In this document: positions 1 to 9,192 of the stretch, piece after piece | Layout: each line of letters opens with the position of its first letter | How positions within the stretch are numbered: position 1 is the stretch's first letter | NCBI GenBank assembly: GCA_017889635.1 | Contig: JAGGAC010000008.1 | Coordinates: 1-41,577, forward strand | DNA length: 41,577 bases | DNA from: Bacillota bacterium | GTDB lineage: Bacteria > Bacillota > Negativicutes > Sporomusales > CTSoil-080 | Reading direction: 5' to 3' | The notes under the pieces: model-generated | The model's database searches: none | Seen by the model: only the letters and a program-made list of their open reading frames with translations | What the model was told of the DNA's origin: nothing | Translations under genes and position numbers: made by a program

Positions 1-330
1 GGTTCAGTAGCTATCTGTGGTAGTCGAGCAAAGGTCAGTATTGGTTGTGTAATGCTTGTGCGCAGGCGAAAGTTTGCGTATAGGTATGTAATGATCAGTG
101 TTGGCTGTAGCGTAAATCATTACGGGTTCCTTTTAAATTTATAAATTGAGAACTAATTGATTTAACAGTCGCCAGAAAATGGTGGCTATTTTTAGTTTGG
201 GAGTCCAAGCACTTTGGGCAAGAAAAATCGTTTATAACATAATATTTAATGGTAAAATAGATAGTATATGATGCATTGACATTGCAGTTCAAAATGAAAA
301 GACTCCCTCAAGGAGGAAGAAGATTTTTTT
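1..330. other. Upstream region, no supported gene
   Basis: I see no recognisable gene here. One plus-strand frame is open from the window edge to a stop near 147 and could be the tail of a gene lying outside, but its composition resembles no family I know. A minus-strand frame at 95-292 lacks a ribosome-binding site. The last 20 bases hold the AAGGAGG Shine-Dalgarno (310-316) of the LysR gene, inside a short CTCC/GGAG dyad. Confidence 0.4.
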
Positions 331-1245
331 ATGAACGATAAACAGGTAAAATACTTTATTGAGCTTGCTAAATGCTTGAATTTCACAAAGGCTGCTCAAA
401 ATTTATATATTGCTCAACCGGCACTAAGTAGAAGCATTGCGAAAATGGAAGCGGAACTGGGGTTAGAACTTTTTATACGGAACAATAAAAATGTTAGATT
501 AACACCAGCAGGAATTGTGATGATGAAGGGCTATCTAAAGTTAATGAAAGATCACAGTGATCTTTTGCAGGAGGCTATAAGGGTTGACAAGGGTGAGAGT
601 GGCTCACTGACTATTGGGGTTCTGGAATGTGAGAAAACTGATTTTTATTTACCCAAAGTTATGGAATTTTTCTATAAAAGCTATCCTGGTATACAAATAG
701 AACTATATCAGGATAGTTTTAAAGGGATTAGGCAAAATCTAGAGAATGGAAAGACTGATATAGTTCTCACGCATTTATTTGATTTGAATTCTTATCGGAA
801 GGTTAATATTGCTTATGAAACTTTTGCCGATGTCAGCGGTCGTTGTATTGTATCAAGTAAGCATCCGTTGGCTGAATATGAAGAAGTTTACGCAAATGAT
901 TTAAACGGCACTACAATGATTGCTATTTCTAGTGAAGTGTCTGAATACGGGTATAGTGAAGCTGTAAATTACATGAGGGCCCAGAATGTTCAACTTGAGA
1001 TAAAAACGGCGGATTCTCTTCATAATATAATGCTTATGGTAGAAGCCGGCCTTGGTTTTGCGCTTTTTGATTCTAATACGAAAATAAATACCGATTCTTT
1101 GAAGGCGTTGCCGATAAGAGAGGGTAATCATAAATTATCTTTGGTTGCTGCCTGGGATAAAGAAAGCTATAATGCGGCCATTCCTATTTTTGTAAATTGT
1201 TTGCTAAAAACAACGGATGCCATTTCTAAAAGTTTGAGAAATTGA
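331..1245 (+). CDS. LysR-family transcriptional regulator
   Basis: This 304-residue protein has the LysR layout: an N-terminal winged helix-turn-helix (residues 1-60, with AAQNLYIAQPALSRSIAKME as the recognition region), a linker helix, and a periplasmic-binding-like effector domain from about residue 90. The length is normal for the family. The ATG at 331 follows AAGGAGG at an unusually long spacing of 14 bases. No divergent target gene is present, because the upstream 330 bases hold nothing recognisable, so the target and effector cannot be named. A hairpin terminator follows directly, so the gene is probably monocistronic. Family assignment is firm; the role is unknown. Confidence 0.93.
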   Translation: MNDKQVKYFIELAKCLNFTKAAQNLYIAQPALSRSIAKMEAELGLELFIRNNKNVRLTPAGIVMMKGYLKLMKDHSDLLQEAIRVDKGESGSLTIGVLECEKTDFYLPKVMEFFYKSYPGIQIELYQDSFKGIRQNLENGKTDIVLTHLFDLNSYRKVNIAYETFADVSGRCIVSSKHPLAEYEEVYANDLNGTTMIAISSEVSEYGYSEAVNYMRAQNVQLEIKTADSLHNIMLMVEAGLGFALFDSNTKINTDSLKALPIREGNHKLSLVAAWDKESYNAAIPIFVNCLLKTTDAISKSLRN

Positions 1246-1256
1246 AGCTATTTTGA

Positions 1257-1283
1257 AAAGCTGGTATAACACCAGCTTTTTTT
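1257..1283 (+). terminator. Rho-independent terminator of the LysR gene
   Basis: Nine-base arms AAAGCTGGT and ACCAGCTTT enclose a 5-base loop, followed by a run of T. It lies 12 bases after the LysR stop codon. Confidence 0.88.
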
Positions 1284-1473
1284 ATATCGTTAAAAGCCTG
1301 TAAGACTCCGTACTTTTGGGGCAGAGAGCAAGCTTTTTAGTGTATTATCACCTCTATTTTATGTTTGCAGACGATTCAGATAAGTATCTTACAGAGATTC
1401 AAATGCCGGTGGTAAGCAAATACTGCTATAGCGCAAAGCAATCGAGGAAATGAGTTTTGCGGTTGATTTTTTA

Positions 1474-1504
1474 TTGACTCTCACATGATGTGAGGGTTTA
1501 CAAT
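1474..1504 (+). promoter_or_regulatory. MerR-type promoter with 19-bp spacer
   Basis: TTGACT (1474-1479) and TACAAT (1499-1504) are separated by 19 bases, too long for normal sigma-A use. The spacer holds the perfect dyad CTCACATGATGTGAG (1480-1494). This is the arrangement bound and untwisted by MerR-family activators. No MerR gene follows: the 163 bases to the next start contain only short broken frames. It may drive the flavoprotein gene at 1668, or be left over from a lost merR gene. Confidence 0.75.
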
Positions 1505-1667
1505 AGGCTTATAAATGAAAGGGGAATAGTAATAATCAGGGTGTCGACGGAGCCAAAGGTTTGTGGATGTGGACAAACATAATATTCCGGTGTTAAAGGA
1601 ACTGGCCGGTAAAAGGTATGTTTATAATGGATAATAGTATATAAAAACTTATTATAGGAGAATATAT

Positions 1668-2252
1668 GTGAATATTTTAGTGATTAACGGAAGCCCGAAG
1701 CATAACGGTAAAATTAGTGCCATAATTAAAGAAATCCTTAAGGGGGGGGCTCCATCTGATCAAATTGAGATAATACAATTAACCAATCTAACCAATTTGC
1801 ACCATTGCACAGGGTGCATGAATTGCCAGCGTACAGGTAATTGCATTATCCGTGATGATATTGTTAGTATTGAAACAGCCATTAAAAAAAGTGACATGCT
1901 CATCCTGGCCACACCTACCCATTGGGGAAATATGTCGGGGTTAATGCTAAGTGTATTTGAACGCTTGTTTGGATTTTTATTAGAAGAACGTCAGAGTGGT
2001 TTCCCGAAGGCCAGAAATGCGGCAGGGAAAAAAGCAATCCTGGTAACTGCTTGCAGTACACCATGGCCTTTTAGTTGGATATTTAATCAGTCCAGAAGTT
2101 GCTTTGGTCGTTTGTACGAAATATGTAAGTACAGCGGTATAAAAATTTGTGGCACTTTCGTTCTAGCAGGAACGGCGAAAATGGATGAAATACCTAATAA
2201 ATATCTGCATAAGGCTTGTAAGTTAGGAACAAAACTTTTTAGCATACGATAA
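1668..2252 (+). CDS. NADPH-dependent FMN reductase / iron-sulfur flavoprotein
   Basis: This 194-residue flavodoxin-fold protein starts with the FMN phosphate-binding segment VINGSPKHNGK (residues 5-15). Around residue 47 it carries CTGCMNCQRTGNC, a CX2CX2CX5C pattern typical of the compact cluster of iron-sulfur flavoproteins. TPTHWGNMSG near residue 83 matches the second flavin-contact loop. Such proteins shuttle electrons between reduced donors and flavin or small oxidants in anaerobes. The start is GTG at 1668 with AGGAG seven bases upstream; an ATG two bases earlier meets a stop at once. It lies behind a MerR-type promoter, which suggests induction by a toxic or redox-active compound (inference). 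Confidence 0.85.
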   Translation: MNILVINGSPKHNGKISAIIKEILKGGAPSDQIEIIQLTNLTNLHHCTGCMNCQRTGNCIIRDDIVSIETAIKKSDMLILATPTHWGNMSGLMLSVFERLFGFLLEERQSGFPKARNAAGKKAILVTACSTPWPFSWIFNQSRSCFGRLYEICKYSGIKICGTFVLAGTAKMDEIPNKYLHKACKLGTKLFSIR

Positions 2253-2309
2253 AAAATTAATCCTTCATAATACTTACATTTTTATAGTATTATGAAGGAT
2301 TAATTTTTT
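2251..2309 (+). terminator. Long perfect hairpin terminator
   Basis: Two perfectly complementary 23-base arms (2251-2273 and 2287-2309) enclose a 13-base loop. The A-rich start and T-rich end make it usable as a terminator on both strands. The stop codon of the flavoprotein gene overlaps the first arm. Confidence 0.85.
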
Positions 2310-2437
2310 CTTGCTACCAGGTTATATACGAAAAGGTTAATAACTCAAGGTTTGACTGTGATATAAAAATCATCAGAGTTACGGTGGATATTCCTTTGGA
2401 TTTGTCAGCTATTCTTTAATAAAGGTATTATCAGGAG

Positions 2438-4195
2438 ATGCAAAGAAGTAAGCTGGACTCACTAAAGGGAGGAATTACTATAAACACGGTTCAAAATATA
2501 ATTGCTGTGGCTTTGGGCGAATGCCAGGCGGAGCTTGTCTTGAAAAATTGTCAGGTATTTAATGTGTTTACCGGCGAGTTTAAAACAGGTGATGTGGCCA
2601 TTACAAATGGTCGCGTTGCCGGTGTCGGTAAGTACAGCGGCACCAGCGAGATTGACCTGGCGGGAAAGTATGTAACCCCTGGTTTTATTGATTCGCATGT
2701 GCATATTGAAAGCGCTATGGTGAGTCCCGGGCAATTTGCTGCTGCTGTTGTACCGGCAGGCACGACGACAATAGCGGCTGATCCCCATGAAATTGCTAAT
2801 GTTTTGGGCGAACAAGGCTTAGAGTATATGTTGGCTGAGACAGAAAATATACCTTTAAATGTATATATCATGTTGCCGTCGTGTGTCCCGGCAACGCAAC
2901 TGGAGAATTCCGGCGCCAACTTGAAAGCCGGAGAGCTTGAGCGCTTTATAGATCACCCCAGAGTGTTGGGACTTGGCGAAATGATGGATTATCCAGGCGT
3001 TTTAGCAGCTAGGGATGATATAATAGCAAAACTTTCGCTTGCCAGAGGCAAAAAAGTAGATGGGCATGCTCCGGGATTAACCGGAAAAGCTTTAACAGCG
3101 TACATTGCTGCCGGTATTCATTCAGACCATGAATGCATGACTGCGGATGAAGCCCGGGAACGATTAGAGCAAGGTATGTATGTCATGCTGCGGCAAGGAT
3201 CGGCCGCTAAAAATCTGCTGGCTTTATTGCCGGTAGTGAACCAGCATACTATGTCGCGCTGCCTCTTAGCTACTGATGACCGTCATCCTGACGATTTATT
3301 GGAACAAGGTCATATAAATTATCTTGTCAAATTGGCTGCTAAAACCGGTATGGATATTGCCTGGGTTCTAAAAATGGCTACTATTAATGCTGCAATGTAT
3401 TTTGGCTTAGCAGATATTGGGGCTGTTGCTCCGGGATACCGGGCAGATATAGTCGTGTTTGACAACTTGTATGACTGGAAGCCGGTAATGGTATTTAAAG
3501 ATGGAAAGCTTGCCGCTGAAAACGGACAGCCCCTATTTAAAAGTAGTGCCAAGGATGGGGCGACGCTAAGAAACACAGTAACCTTGGCCAAAGTAAAGAA
3601 AGAAAAGCTCACAATACCGGCAACTTCATCGATTGCGAGAGTAATTGGTTTAGTTCCTGGGCAATTAGTGACAAATTTACTGCAATTACAGGCTCCGGTG
3701 CGTAAGGGCGAGTTTGTCGCCGAACCGGCAGAGGATATTTTAAAACTGGCAGTATGGGAACGACATAAAGGTACCAGTCAGGTTGGCGTTGGCTTGCTAC
3801 ATGGACTGGGACTCAAAGATGGCGCTATTGCATCAACCATTGCTCATGATTCTCATAATTTGGTTGTTGCTGGGGCCAATGATGACGACATGCTGCTGGC
3901 AATGCAGGAACTACAACGCATTCACGGCGGTATTTGCATCGTTTGCCAAAAGAAAGTATTGGGATCTTTGTCATTGCCCATAGGGGGGCTGATGGCCGAC
4001 CAAAATATTATAGCGATTCGGCAGGAGCTATGGCAGCTCTTGCAACTAGCCCGAAAATTAGGAATAAGAGAAGAATATGATCCTTTTATGACCTTGGCCT
4101 TTTTAAGCCTGCCGGTAATTCCAGCTGTGAAACTTACGGATGAAGGACTTGTTGATGTTCTCAGCAAAAAGTTGGTGCCTGTAGCTGTAGAATGA
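2438..4195 (+). CDS. ade: Adenine deaminase
   Basis: This 585-residue protein matches the Ade/AdeC family over its full length (usual size about 570-600). It converts adenine to hypoxanthine and ammonia in purine salvage. Visible signatures are the metal-binding DSHVHIES, DPHEIANVLG, the GLGEMMDYPGVL segment, HSDHECMTA and TDDRHPDDL, followed by the C-terminal domain with HDSHNLVVAGAND. The start is uncertain. ATG 2438 sits directly against CAGGAG with no spacing, while a better GGGAGG lies at 2468-2473 with no ATG, GTG or TTG at the right distance. The gene stands alone, ended by a strong terminator. Confidence 0.95.
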   Translation: MQRSKLDSLKGGITINTVQNIIAVALGECQAELVLKNCQVFNVFTGEFKTGDVAITNGRVAGVGKYSGTSEIDLAGKYVTPGFIDSHVHIESAMVSPGQFAAAVVPAGTTTIAADPHEIANVLGEQGLEYMLAETENIPLNVYIMLPSCVPATQLENSGANLKAGELERFIDHPRVLGLGEMMDYPGVLAARDDIIAKLSLARGKKVDGHAPGLTGKALTAYIAAGIHSDHECMTADEARERLEQGMYVMLRQGSAAKNLLALLPVVNQHTMSRCLLATDDRHPDDLLEQGHINYLVKLAAKTGMDIAWVLKMATINAAMYFGLADIGAVAPGYRADIVVFDNLYDWKPVMVFKDGKLAAENGQPLFKSSAKDGATLRNTVTLAKVKKEKLTIPATSSIARVIGLVPGQLVTNLLQLQAPVRKGEFVAEPAEDILKLAVWERHKGTSQVGVGLLHGLGLKDGAIASTIAHDSHNLVVAGANDDDMLLAMQELQRIHGGICIVCQKKVLGSLSLPIGGLMADQNIIAIRQELWQLLQLARKLGIREEYDPFMTLAFLSLPVIPAVKLTDEGLVDVLSKKLVPVAVE

Positions 4196-4294
4196 TTATA
4201 CGAGGGAATGATATAAATGCAAGTAGTAAATATTAAGGCTTCGTGTTGGTGGAAGTTTCCGGTTCTGTAGGGAGCAAGGACGTCCAAGTGACAT

Positions 4295-4350
4295 AAAATA
4301 AATTGCCGGTTACGGTGGTTGGATGACCATTGTAACCGGCAATTTATTTT
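4295..4350 (+). terminator. Terminator after ade
   Basis: Perfect 19-base arms (4295-4313 and 4332-4350) surround an 18-base loop. The outer bases are A-rich then T-rich, so it can work on either strand, ending ade and possibly the decayed minus-strand gene that follows. Confidence 0.85.
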
Positions 4351-4431
4351 ATAGATGTTAAAGTTAGTTTAAACTTTGTTGTTCGTTATCTTGAGTTTGG
4401 TAGATGATGACACGATATCTTACTTATAATA

Positions 4432-4653
4432 TTATTGGGTAATTAACTCATAATTGCGGCTGCCCATGCCGATTTCTTCTCCGTGGCGCATTTGGATAGC
4501 ACCGTTTATGTGAGAACGCAAACCATGAAATTAATCTTTCCCCGCTTCCAGGTTGGTAGAAAGCAAAGAATGAGAGAAACCAAGCTGTTTATTGACTAGG
4601 TCATAGCTTGCCTGATCAATAGCTAATGGGTCAGTGGATGCATAAGTTCCGTG
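4432..4653 (-). pseudogene. Remnant of a DUF362 iron-sulfur protein gene (C-terminal part)
   Basis: Read on the minus strand, 4653 to 4432 encodes STDPLAIDQASYDLVNKQ, then GKD, an in-frame stop, and HGEEIGMGSRNYELI before the final stop. This is the C-terminal end of the DUF362 family of ferredoxin-like proteins, where DP.A.DQA..DLVN and HGE.LG.G...YELI are typical. The N-terminal domain and the cysteine clusters are gone and the remaining frame carries an internal TAA near 4532. It is a decayed gene, not a functional one. Confidence 0.75.
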
Positions 4654-4725
4654 TTATAGGCTGTTAAAGAGATGAATAATTTGGAGAGACTGTAATTATT
4701 AAAAAGGTAATTACTAAAATAATAC

Positions 4726-4756
4726 TTGACTTGGACTTAACTCTAAGTGCTAAAGT
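4726..4756 (+). promoter_or_regulatory. MerR-type promoter and operator of the cupin gene
   Basis: TTGACT (4726-4731) and TAAAGT (4751-4756) are 19 bases apart. The spacer overlaps the imperfect dyad ACTTGGACTTAACTCTAAGT (4729-4748; 16 of 20 positions symmetric), close to operators of the AdhR/NmlR-like branch of MerR regulators, which respond to aldehydes and other electrophiles. The regulator gene is not in the window. Confidence 0.75.
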
Positions 4757-4798
4757 GAATTTTGCGGAACAGCATAAACAGTTAAAGGAGAATATAAC

Positions 4799-5224
4799 AT
4801 GGATAACGCAAAAAATATAAGTGAAAGTGTAATTTTCCCAAGAGGTGAGAAGACTCCTGAGGCATTTGCAAAATATTTTATTGGTACCAGCTATCTCAAT
4901 ATGGTTGTACCATTTGATAGTCCATTAAAATGCCCAATTGGAAATGTAACTTTTGAGCCAGGATGTCGTAATAATTGGCATAAGCATCCAGGCGGACAGA
5001 TTCTTTTAGTTACAGGCGGAAGAGGCTGGTATCAAGAAGAGGGGAAACCTGCGCAAGAATTACAGCCAGGTGATGTAGTAGAAATATTTCCGAATGTAAA
5101 ACACTGGCACGGTGCGACGCGAGATAGTTGGCTTGTTCATCTGGCTGTTGAAGCAGATGTATCAGCAGGATCGGCTGAATGGTTAGAACCAGTAACAGAT
5201 GAAGAATATGACAAATTAAAATAA
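4799..5224 (+). CDS. Cupin domain protein
   Basis: This 141-residue protein is a single small beta-barrel cupin. Motif 1 is present as WHKHPGGQ (residues 60-67), with Gln where many cupins have the metal-ligand Glu. Motif 2 appears as FPNVKHWHGAT (about residues 98-108). It probably binds a divalent metal; the substrate is unknown. Relatives often sit beside aldo-keto reductases or carboxymuconolactone-decarboxylase-like proteins under MerR control. Start ATG 4799 has AAAGGAG 8 bases upstream, and the MerR-type promoter places it in an electrophile-responsive circuit (inference). Confidence 0.88.
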   Translation: MDNAKNISESVIFPRGEKTPEAFAKYFIGTSYLNMVVPFDSPLKCPIGNVTFEPGCRNNWHKHPGGQILLVTGGRGWYQEEGKPAQELQPGDVVEIFPNVKHWHGATRDSWLVHLAVEADVSAGSAEWLEPVTDEEYDKLK

Positions 5225-5225
5225 C

Positions 5226-5263
5226 TGTTGTTATGGTTTTAAACTTATTTTTTATTCATTGGC
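5226..5263. repeat. 38-bp micro-duplication, copy 1
   Basis: This 38-base stretch matches 10453-10490 at 36 of 38 positions in the same orientation. Here it starts two bases after the cupin stop codon and covers the last codons and stop of the convergent gerAB gene. The other copy is coding DNA inside an HXXEE gene. See findings. Confidence 0.7.
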
Positions 5264-6333
5264 ATATTTTTAAGAAAGAAGATTGCCAGAACAAGCGACG
5301 GGATACCAGACATAAATATTAAGTTAATATAAGGTATATAAATGCGGATAATATTAAATACAATTACTGATTTTAGAAGGTCTGTTTGTAAAGCTGCTAT
5401 GAGTATAATCAGAATCATGGGGAGTATAAGAAGTTTGCGATTTTTAAGCCCGAAGCTTTGTACCAAACAAGTAATCGATAAATGTAACATAAGGGAAATT
5501 TTTAGAAACATCCCGATATTCCACGCGCCGACTATCAGAAATTCAATGCGCGTAATAAAATCGTATATGTTAATTTGTTTAATAAACAGATAGTATGGGT
5601 CAAAGGTTTTTTTGGGGACATCCAACCCTAAGCCCGCCAGCGTTGGAAGAATAATAATGAGGGAATAAACAGTTATGGTAATCACTGCCCAGGAGAAAAT
5701 CTTTATTGTTTCCCCCTTTTTACTGATGAATGGAACGAGCATAGCAAGAACAACGATTTCATTAAATCTGGCAGCGTTAAGAAAAGCTCGCTGATTGATT
5801 TCCCAAAATGTAGAATCAGCGAGTATTGGCAGGAATACTTTAAAATCCATATCGGGTATTTGCAGTACGGCATATAATGCAACAACGAAAAAAATCAGCG
5901 GAGTAAAGAACTGCGCCGACCGGGCAATACATTCTAAGCCGTTATACACACTATAAGCACAAACCGCTAACGAAATTACTACAAAGACAAAGTCCGGAGT
6001 TGCGGGGAAATTTATGGGCTTAATGATGTTGTCGAATAACGATAAATCAAGGGCAGCAAGAAATAAAAAGAAGAGAGCATATAAAAATCCCAGCCCTTTT
6101 GCGGCTATTTTGCCAATGATAGCGGGTAGATATTCTATCAGTGTTTGATTTGGATACTTTTTACCCAAATATAGTAAAGACGCACATAGGATGGCAACAT
6201 AAAAAAGAGATAGTATTTGTACAATCCATACATCTTGGTTTTCAAATTCAAACCATAGCAGTACTATAGCGATGCGGATAACGCTTAGTAAAAGTATGGC
6301 TTGTATAGGAGATATTTTTTCGTAATTTTTCAT
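5245..6333 (-). CDS. gerAB: Spore germination permease subunit, GerAB/GerKB type
   Basis: This 362-residue membrane protein has about ten hydrophobic segments in the GerAB (KB) pattern of the amino-acid/polyamine/organocation superfamily. It forms the B subunit of a nutrient germinant receptor in the inner membrane of the spore and takes part in germinant sensing and ion or dipicolinate release. It is the last gene of an A-C-B operon, 15 bases after the C subunit. The C-terminus is a short basic tail, PMNKK, encoded by the 38-bp repeat shared with 10453-10490. Germinant specificity cannot be read from the sequence. Confidence 0.92.
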   Translation of the reverse strand: MKNYEKISPIQAILLLSVIRIAIVLLWFEFENQDVWIVQILSLFYVAILCASLLYLGKKYPNQTLIEYLPAIIGKIAAKGLGFLYALFFLFLAALDLSLFDNIIKPINFPATPDFVFVVISLAVCAYSVYNGLECIARSAQFFTPLIFFVVALYAVLQIPDMDFKVFLPILADSTFWEINQRAFLNAARFNEIVVLAMLVPFISKKGETIKIFSWAVITITVYSLIIILPTLAGLGLDVPKKTFDPYYLFIKQINIYDFITRIEFLIVGAWNIGMFLKISLMLHLSITCLVQSFGLKNRKLLILPMILIILIAALQTDLLKSVIVFNIIRIYIPYINLIFMSGIPSLVLAIFFLKNMPMNKK

Positions 6334-6348
6334 AGATGGAGATCCTTC

Positions 6349-7533
6349 TTATTTCACTACGGGGTACGACGATTTTCCTGTTTTTGTTACTTTTGCTTGT
6401 ACTACCACTTCAATGATCGCTTGGGAAAATAGTTCATTCCAATGGTCCTGCATGGTTTTCCATTTATCAGGGTACTTACGGTGGACGATCTGTCCAAAAC
6501 CGAAAATATCTGACTGATATTCCTTTTGTACTTTTAGCAAGGTATGCTCTACTTCTTGTTTAATGGCTTGGGAAGTTCCCTGTTCCACACTTTCTATTAT
6601 GGAGTCAATATCCTGTAGATTGACACTGCTTGTTTGTTCATCAAGCATGCCATTCATTCTGATGTTAACTTTGAGTTTTATCTCCTTACCAGTAATGTCA
6701 ACATCATTATTACTCTCAGCATTAAATACTTCTACAGAAGTAATCGCGTTGCTACCAGGAGTCGGAAATGTAATGGTGGCACCATGAACATTGCCGATTA
6801 CCCAGTTGTAACCTCTTGTTTCTTGGCCGTCAAGGAATCCTACTAACTTGTCTTTTGAAAACACAGCTACTCCTTCGGCGGTCAATTCGTATTCATCAAG
6901 CATACCTTTTTCGCCGATTTTGTTTTTTTTAATTTTTTTGAACACGGTAACAACAGGATTAATCCCGTTATTGGTCGATGCTTTTAAGAAATCTAAAACT
7001 CTTGAATCTATGCTTGTAGAATGGACTTTATATTGCTTAATTATATCTTCCATATAGGCACTAGGAATAATATTGATTCCGCTAGCTACCCCCATAACAT
7101 CGGCGGCGGAAGTATCTTTTACAATAATTAAGTGCATGGAAAGACGCATCTCCGGATAGCGTAATATTCCATCCAGATATTCTCCTAACCCGTTTCGGGC
7201 TATTTCTTCGCTAAACAAAAATGCTTTTGCTTGGGATAAGAATAGCTTACGGTCAAACCGCAATGACGTATCGCGGACTGTATCCATAATTGTTTTGCCA
7301 CTGGCTTGTACATACTTGGCTGGCGGTGCTTCTGTTTTACCAACGGAACTTTTACCAGATTTTTCGGGAATAATGATTCCAAAAGTGGTTGTAATCCCCT
7401 GTTCACAAGCGTCTACGCCTACTAAACCAACGATTCCAAGGGTGTTTAATTCGCGGCGGTTCCAACAGCCGCTAGATAGTAAAACTATCAGCAGTAGTAA
7501 AGTAGCGACAATTGCTCTTCTGATTCTTGTCAT
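6349..7533 (-). CDS. gerAC: Spore germination lipoprotein, Ger(x)C family
   Basis: This 394-residue protein begins with a lipoprotein signal: basic MTRIRR, a hydrophobic core, and the lipobox LSSGC with lipidated Cys23. CWNRREL follows immediately, as in nearly all GerAC proteins, and GLVGVD and QAKAFLFSEEIA further in are typical of the N-terminal half. It is the peripheral C subunit of the germinant receptor on the outer face of the inner spore membrane. Its ATG overlaps the gerAA stop by four bases, implying translational coupling. The length is normal. Confidence 0.93.
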   Translation of the reverse strand: MTRIRRAIVATLLLLIVLLSSGCWNRRELNTLGIVGLVGVDACEQGITTTFGIIIPEKSGKSSVGKTEAPPAKYVQASGKTIMDTVRDTSLRFDRKLFLSQAKAFLFSEEIARNGLGEYLDGILRYPEMRLSMHLIIVKDTSAADVMGVASGINIIPSAYMEDIIKQYKVHSTSIDSRVLDFLKASTNNGINPVVTVFKKIKKNKIGEKGMLDEYELTAEGVAVFSKDKLVGFLDGQETRGYNWVIGNVHGATITFPTPGSNAITSVEVFNAESNNDVDITGKEIKLKVNIRMNGMLDEQTSSVNLQDIDSIIESVEQGTSQAIKQEVEHTLLKVQKEYQSDIFGFGQIVHRKYPDKWKTMQDHWNELFSQAIIEVVVQAKVTKTGKSSYPVVK

Positions 7534-9161
7534 GAGTTATTACCCTGGCGTTGGAGCTTGTCCTTTGCAATCGCGTCCGGTCTCTTTTTCATTGCCCATA
7601 TTGGAAATCTAAGAATAAAGTCTTCTATCAGACCTTGACCGGAAGGTGCCAATGGGGAGGTAAATGGAACACCGAAAGAACGTAGAGAAACGGCGTGCAT
7701 TACAGCGATATATATCCCGCATACAACGCCATATAGACCCATAAAAGTCCCTGACAGCAGGAAGAGAAAACGATAAATCATAATTGCTTCTGATAAGGCT
7801 GGTACAATAAATCCTGCAACTCCGGTGGCAGCAGTAACAATAACCACAGGAGCACTTACGAGGCCGGCGTTTACCGCGCTCTCGCCGACAATGAGGGCAC
7901 CCACAATGCTGATTGCCGATCCTACCGCTCTCGGAAGTCTAATGCCTGACTCACGAAGAAGCTCATAAAAGACTAACATTATAAACATTTCCGCACCAGC
8001 AGGAAAGGGAATATCCGAACTGGAGCCGGCCATACGTAATAGAAGTACTGTTGGAATCATTTCCTGGTGATACGTTTGTAGGGCAACATATAATCCAGGG
8101 AGCAATATAGTGATGATGAGAGCTAAAATGCGAAGCATTCTCCATGCGGATGCAACAAAGGGGCGTACGTAGTAATCCTCACTGGTTTGCAGTGTTTCAA
8201 TAAACAAGTGGGGTACAACGAGTACATGCGGTGTCCCGTCGCAGAATATGGCTACTCGACCTTCAAGAATTTTGCCTGCAATTATATCGGGTTTTTGCGT
8301 ATTGGTAATAGTGGCTATCAGGGAAAAGCGATTATCTTCAATATACTGTTCAATGTAACCTGTTTCGAGCACAGAATCCGTATTAATCTTATTTAAGCGA
8401 CTTCTCACCTCTTCTAGAACCATTTGATTTACAATGCCGTCAATATACGCGATAGCCACGTTGGTTTTCGTCTGTTTTCCAAGGTGGATAGTTTCAAAAA
8501 CTAAGTTGGGGTTTCTAATTTTTCGCCTTAAAAGACTGATATTTGTTTGAAAGTTTTCGATGAATCCTTCTCTTGGTCCTCTAATAACAGTTTCGGTATC
8601 AGGCTCAGCTACTGCTCTTTTTTCCCACCCTTTAGAATCAATGAGGAGCGCTGTATTTAATCCGTCAACGAACATAACTGTGTTACCATTTAATATATCA
8701 TCAATAATTACTGACATTCGGCTGCTTTCTTTCACGTTTGATGCTACAATCAAACTTTTCAATATTTTTGAATTAAGCGGGATACCTTTTTGCAGGTCTC
8801 TCGCTTTGGTAATAAATGAGTCTATAATATCTCGTCCGATAATGTGCTTGTCGACCAGCCCGTCAATATATACGATTAAAACGTTTATGCCTGATAAGGT
8901 AGTAAATTCATTAAATATGACATCGCTGCTTTTTTTAAATACATTCTCAAGAAAAGTTTTATTGGAAATAGCTGTGGTGTATATGGAAAGTGCTTCAGTA
9001 TTCCTTAGTTTATTAACAATTTGTAATATTGCGTTTGTGACTTTTTTACTTTCAATAATCAATTGTTTTAGCGTATTCAGTTTTTTTTTGGTTGTAACCA
9101 GCGAAGCATCCGGCATAAAAGCGGATAGTTTATTCAGGTGTAGCCATTTATTGTTTTTCAT
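7530..9161 (-). CDS. gerAA: Spore germination receptor subunit A, GerAA family
   Basis: This is the A subunit of a germinant receptor: a cytosolic N-terminal domain (to about residue 340) followed by about five membrane segments. Family motifs include RGPREGFIENFQTN, FCDGTPHVLVVP, PFPAGAEMFIM and RLPRAVGSAISIVG. An extended, charged N-terminus of about 70 residues precedes the conserved part, as in several GerA paralogs. I place the start at ATG 9161, which has GGTGGTGA a few bases upstream; a TTG at 9182 would add seven residues but has no ribosome-binding site. It leads the A-C-B operon and has a candidate sigma-G promoter. Confidence 0.94.
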   Translation of the reverse strand: MKNNKWLHLNKLSAFMPDASLVTTKKKLNTLKQLIIESKKVTNAILQIVNKLRNTEALSIYTTAISNKTFLENVFKKSSDVIFNEFTTLSGINVLIVYIDGLVDKHIIGRDIIDSFITKARDLQKGIPLNSKILKSLIVASNVKESSRMSVIIDDILNGNTVMFVDGLNTALLIDSKGWEKRAVAEPDTETVIRGPREGFIENFQTNISLLRRKIRNPNLVFETIHLGKQTKTNVAIAYIDGIVNQMVLEEVRSRLNKINTDSVLETGYIEQYIEDNRFSLIATITNTQKPDIIAGKILEGRVAIFCDGTPHVLVVPHLFIETLQTSEDYYVRPFVASAWRMLRILALIITILLPGLYVALQTYHQEMIPTVLLLRMAGSSSDIPFPAGAEMFIMLVFYELLRESGIRLPRAVGSAISIVGALIVGESAVNAGLVSAPVVIVTAATGVAGFIVPALSEAIMIYRFLFLLSGTFMGLYGVVCGIYIAVMHAVSLRSFGVPFTSPLAPSGQGLIEDFILRFPIWAMKKRPDAIAKDKLQRQGNNS

Positions 9162-9192
9162 CCAATCACCACCAGTACACAAACTGCAATGT

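Noticed and set aside
95-292. 65-codon minus-strand open frame with a CPKC motif
   Set aside because: No ribosome-binding site, no recognisable family, and it lies in the promoter region of the LysR gene.
1563-1631. Short frame ending IPVLKELAGKRYVYNG
   Set aside because: It looks protein-like and could be a gene tail, but it is too short to assign and lacks a start.
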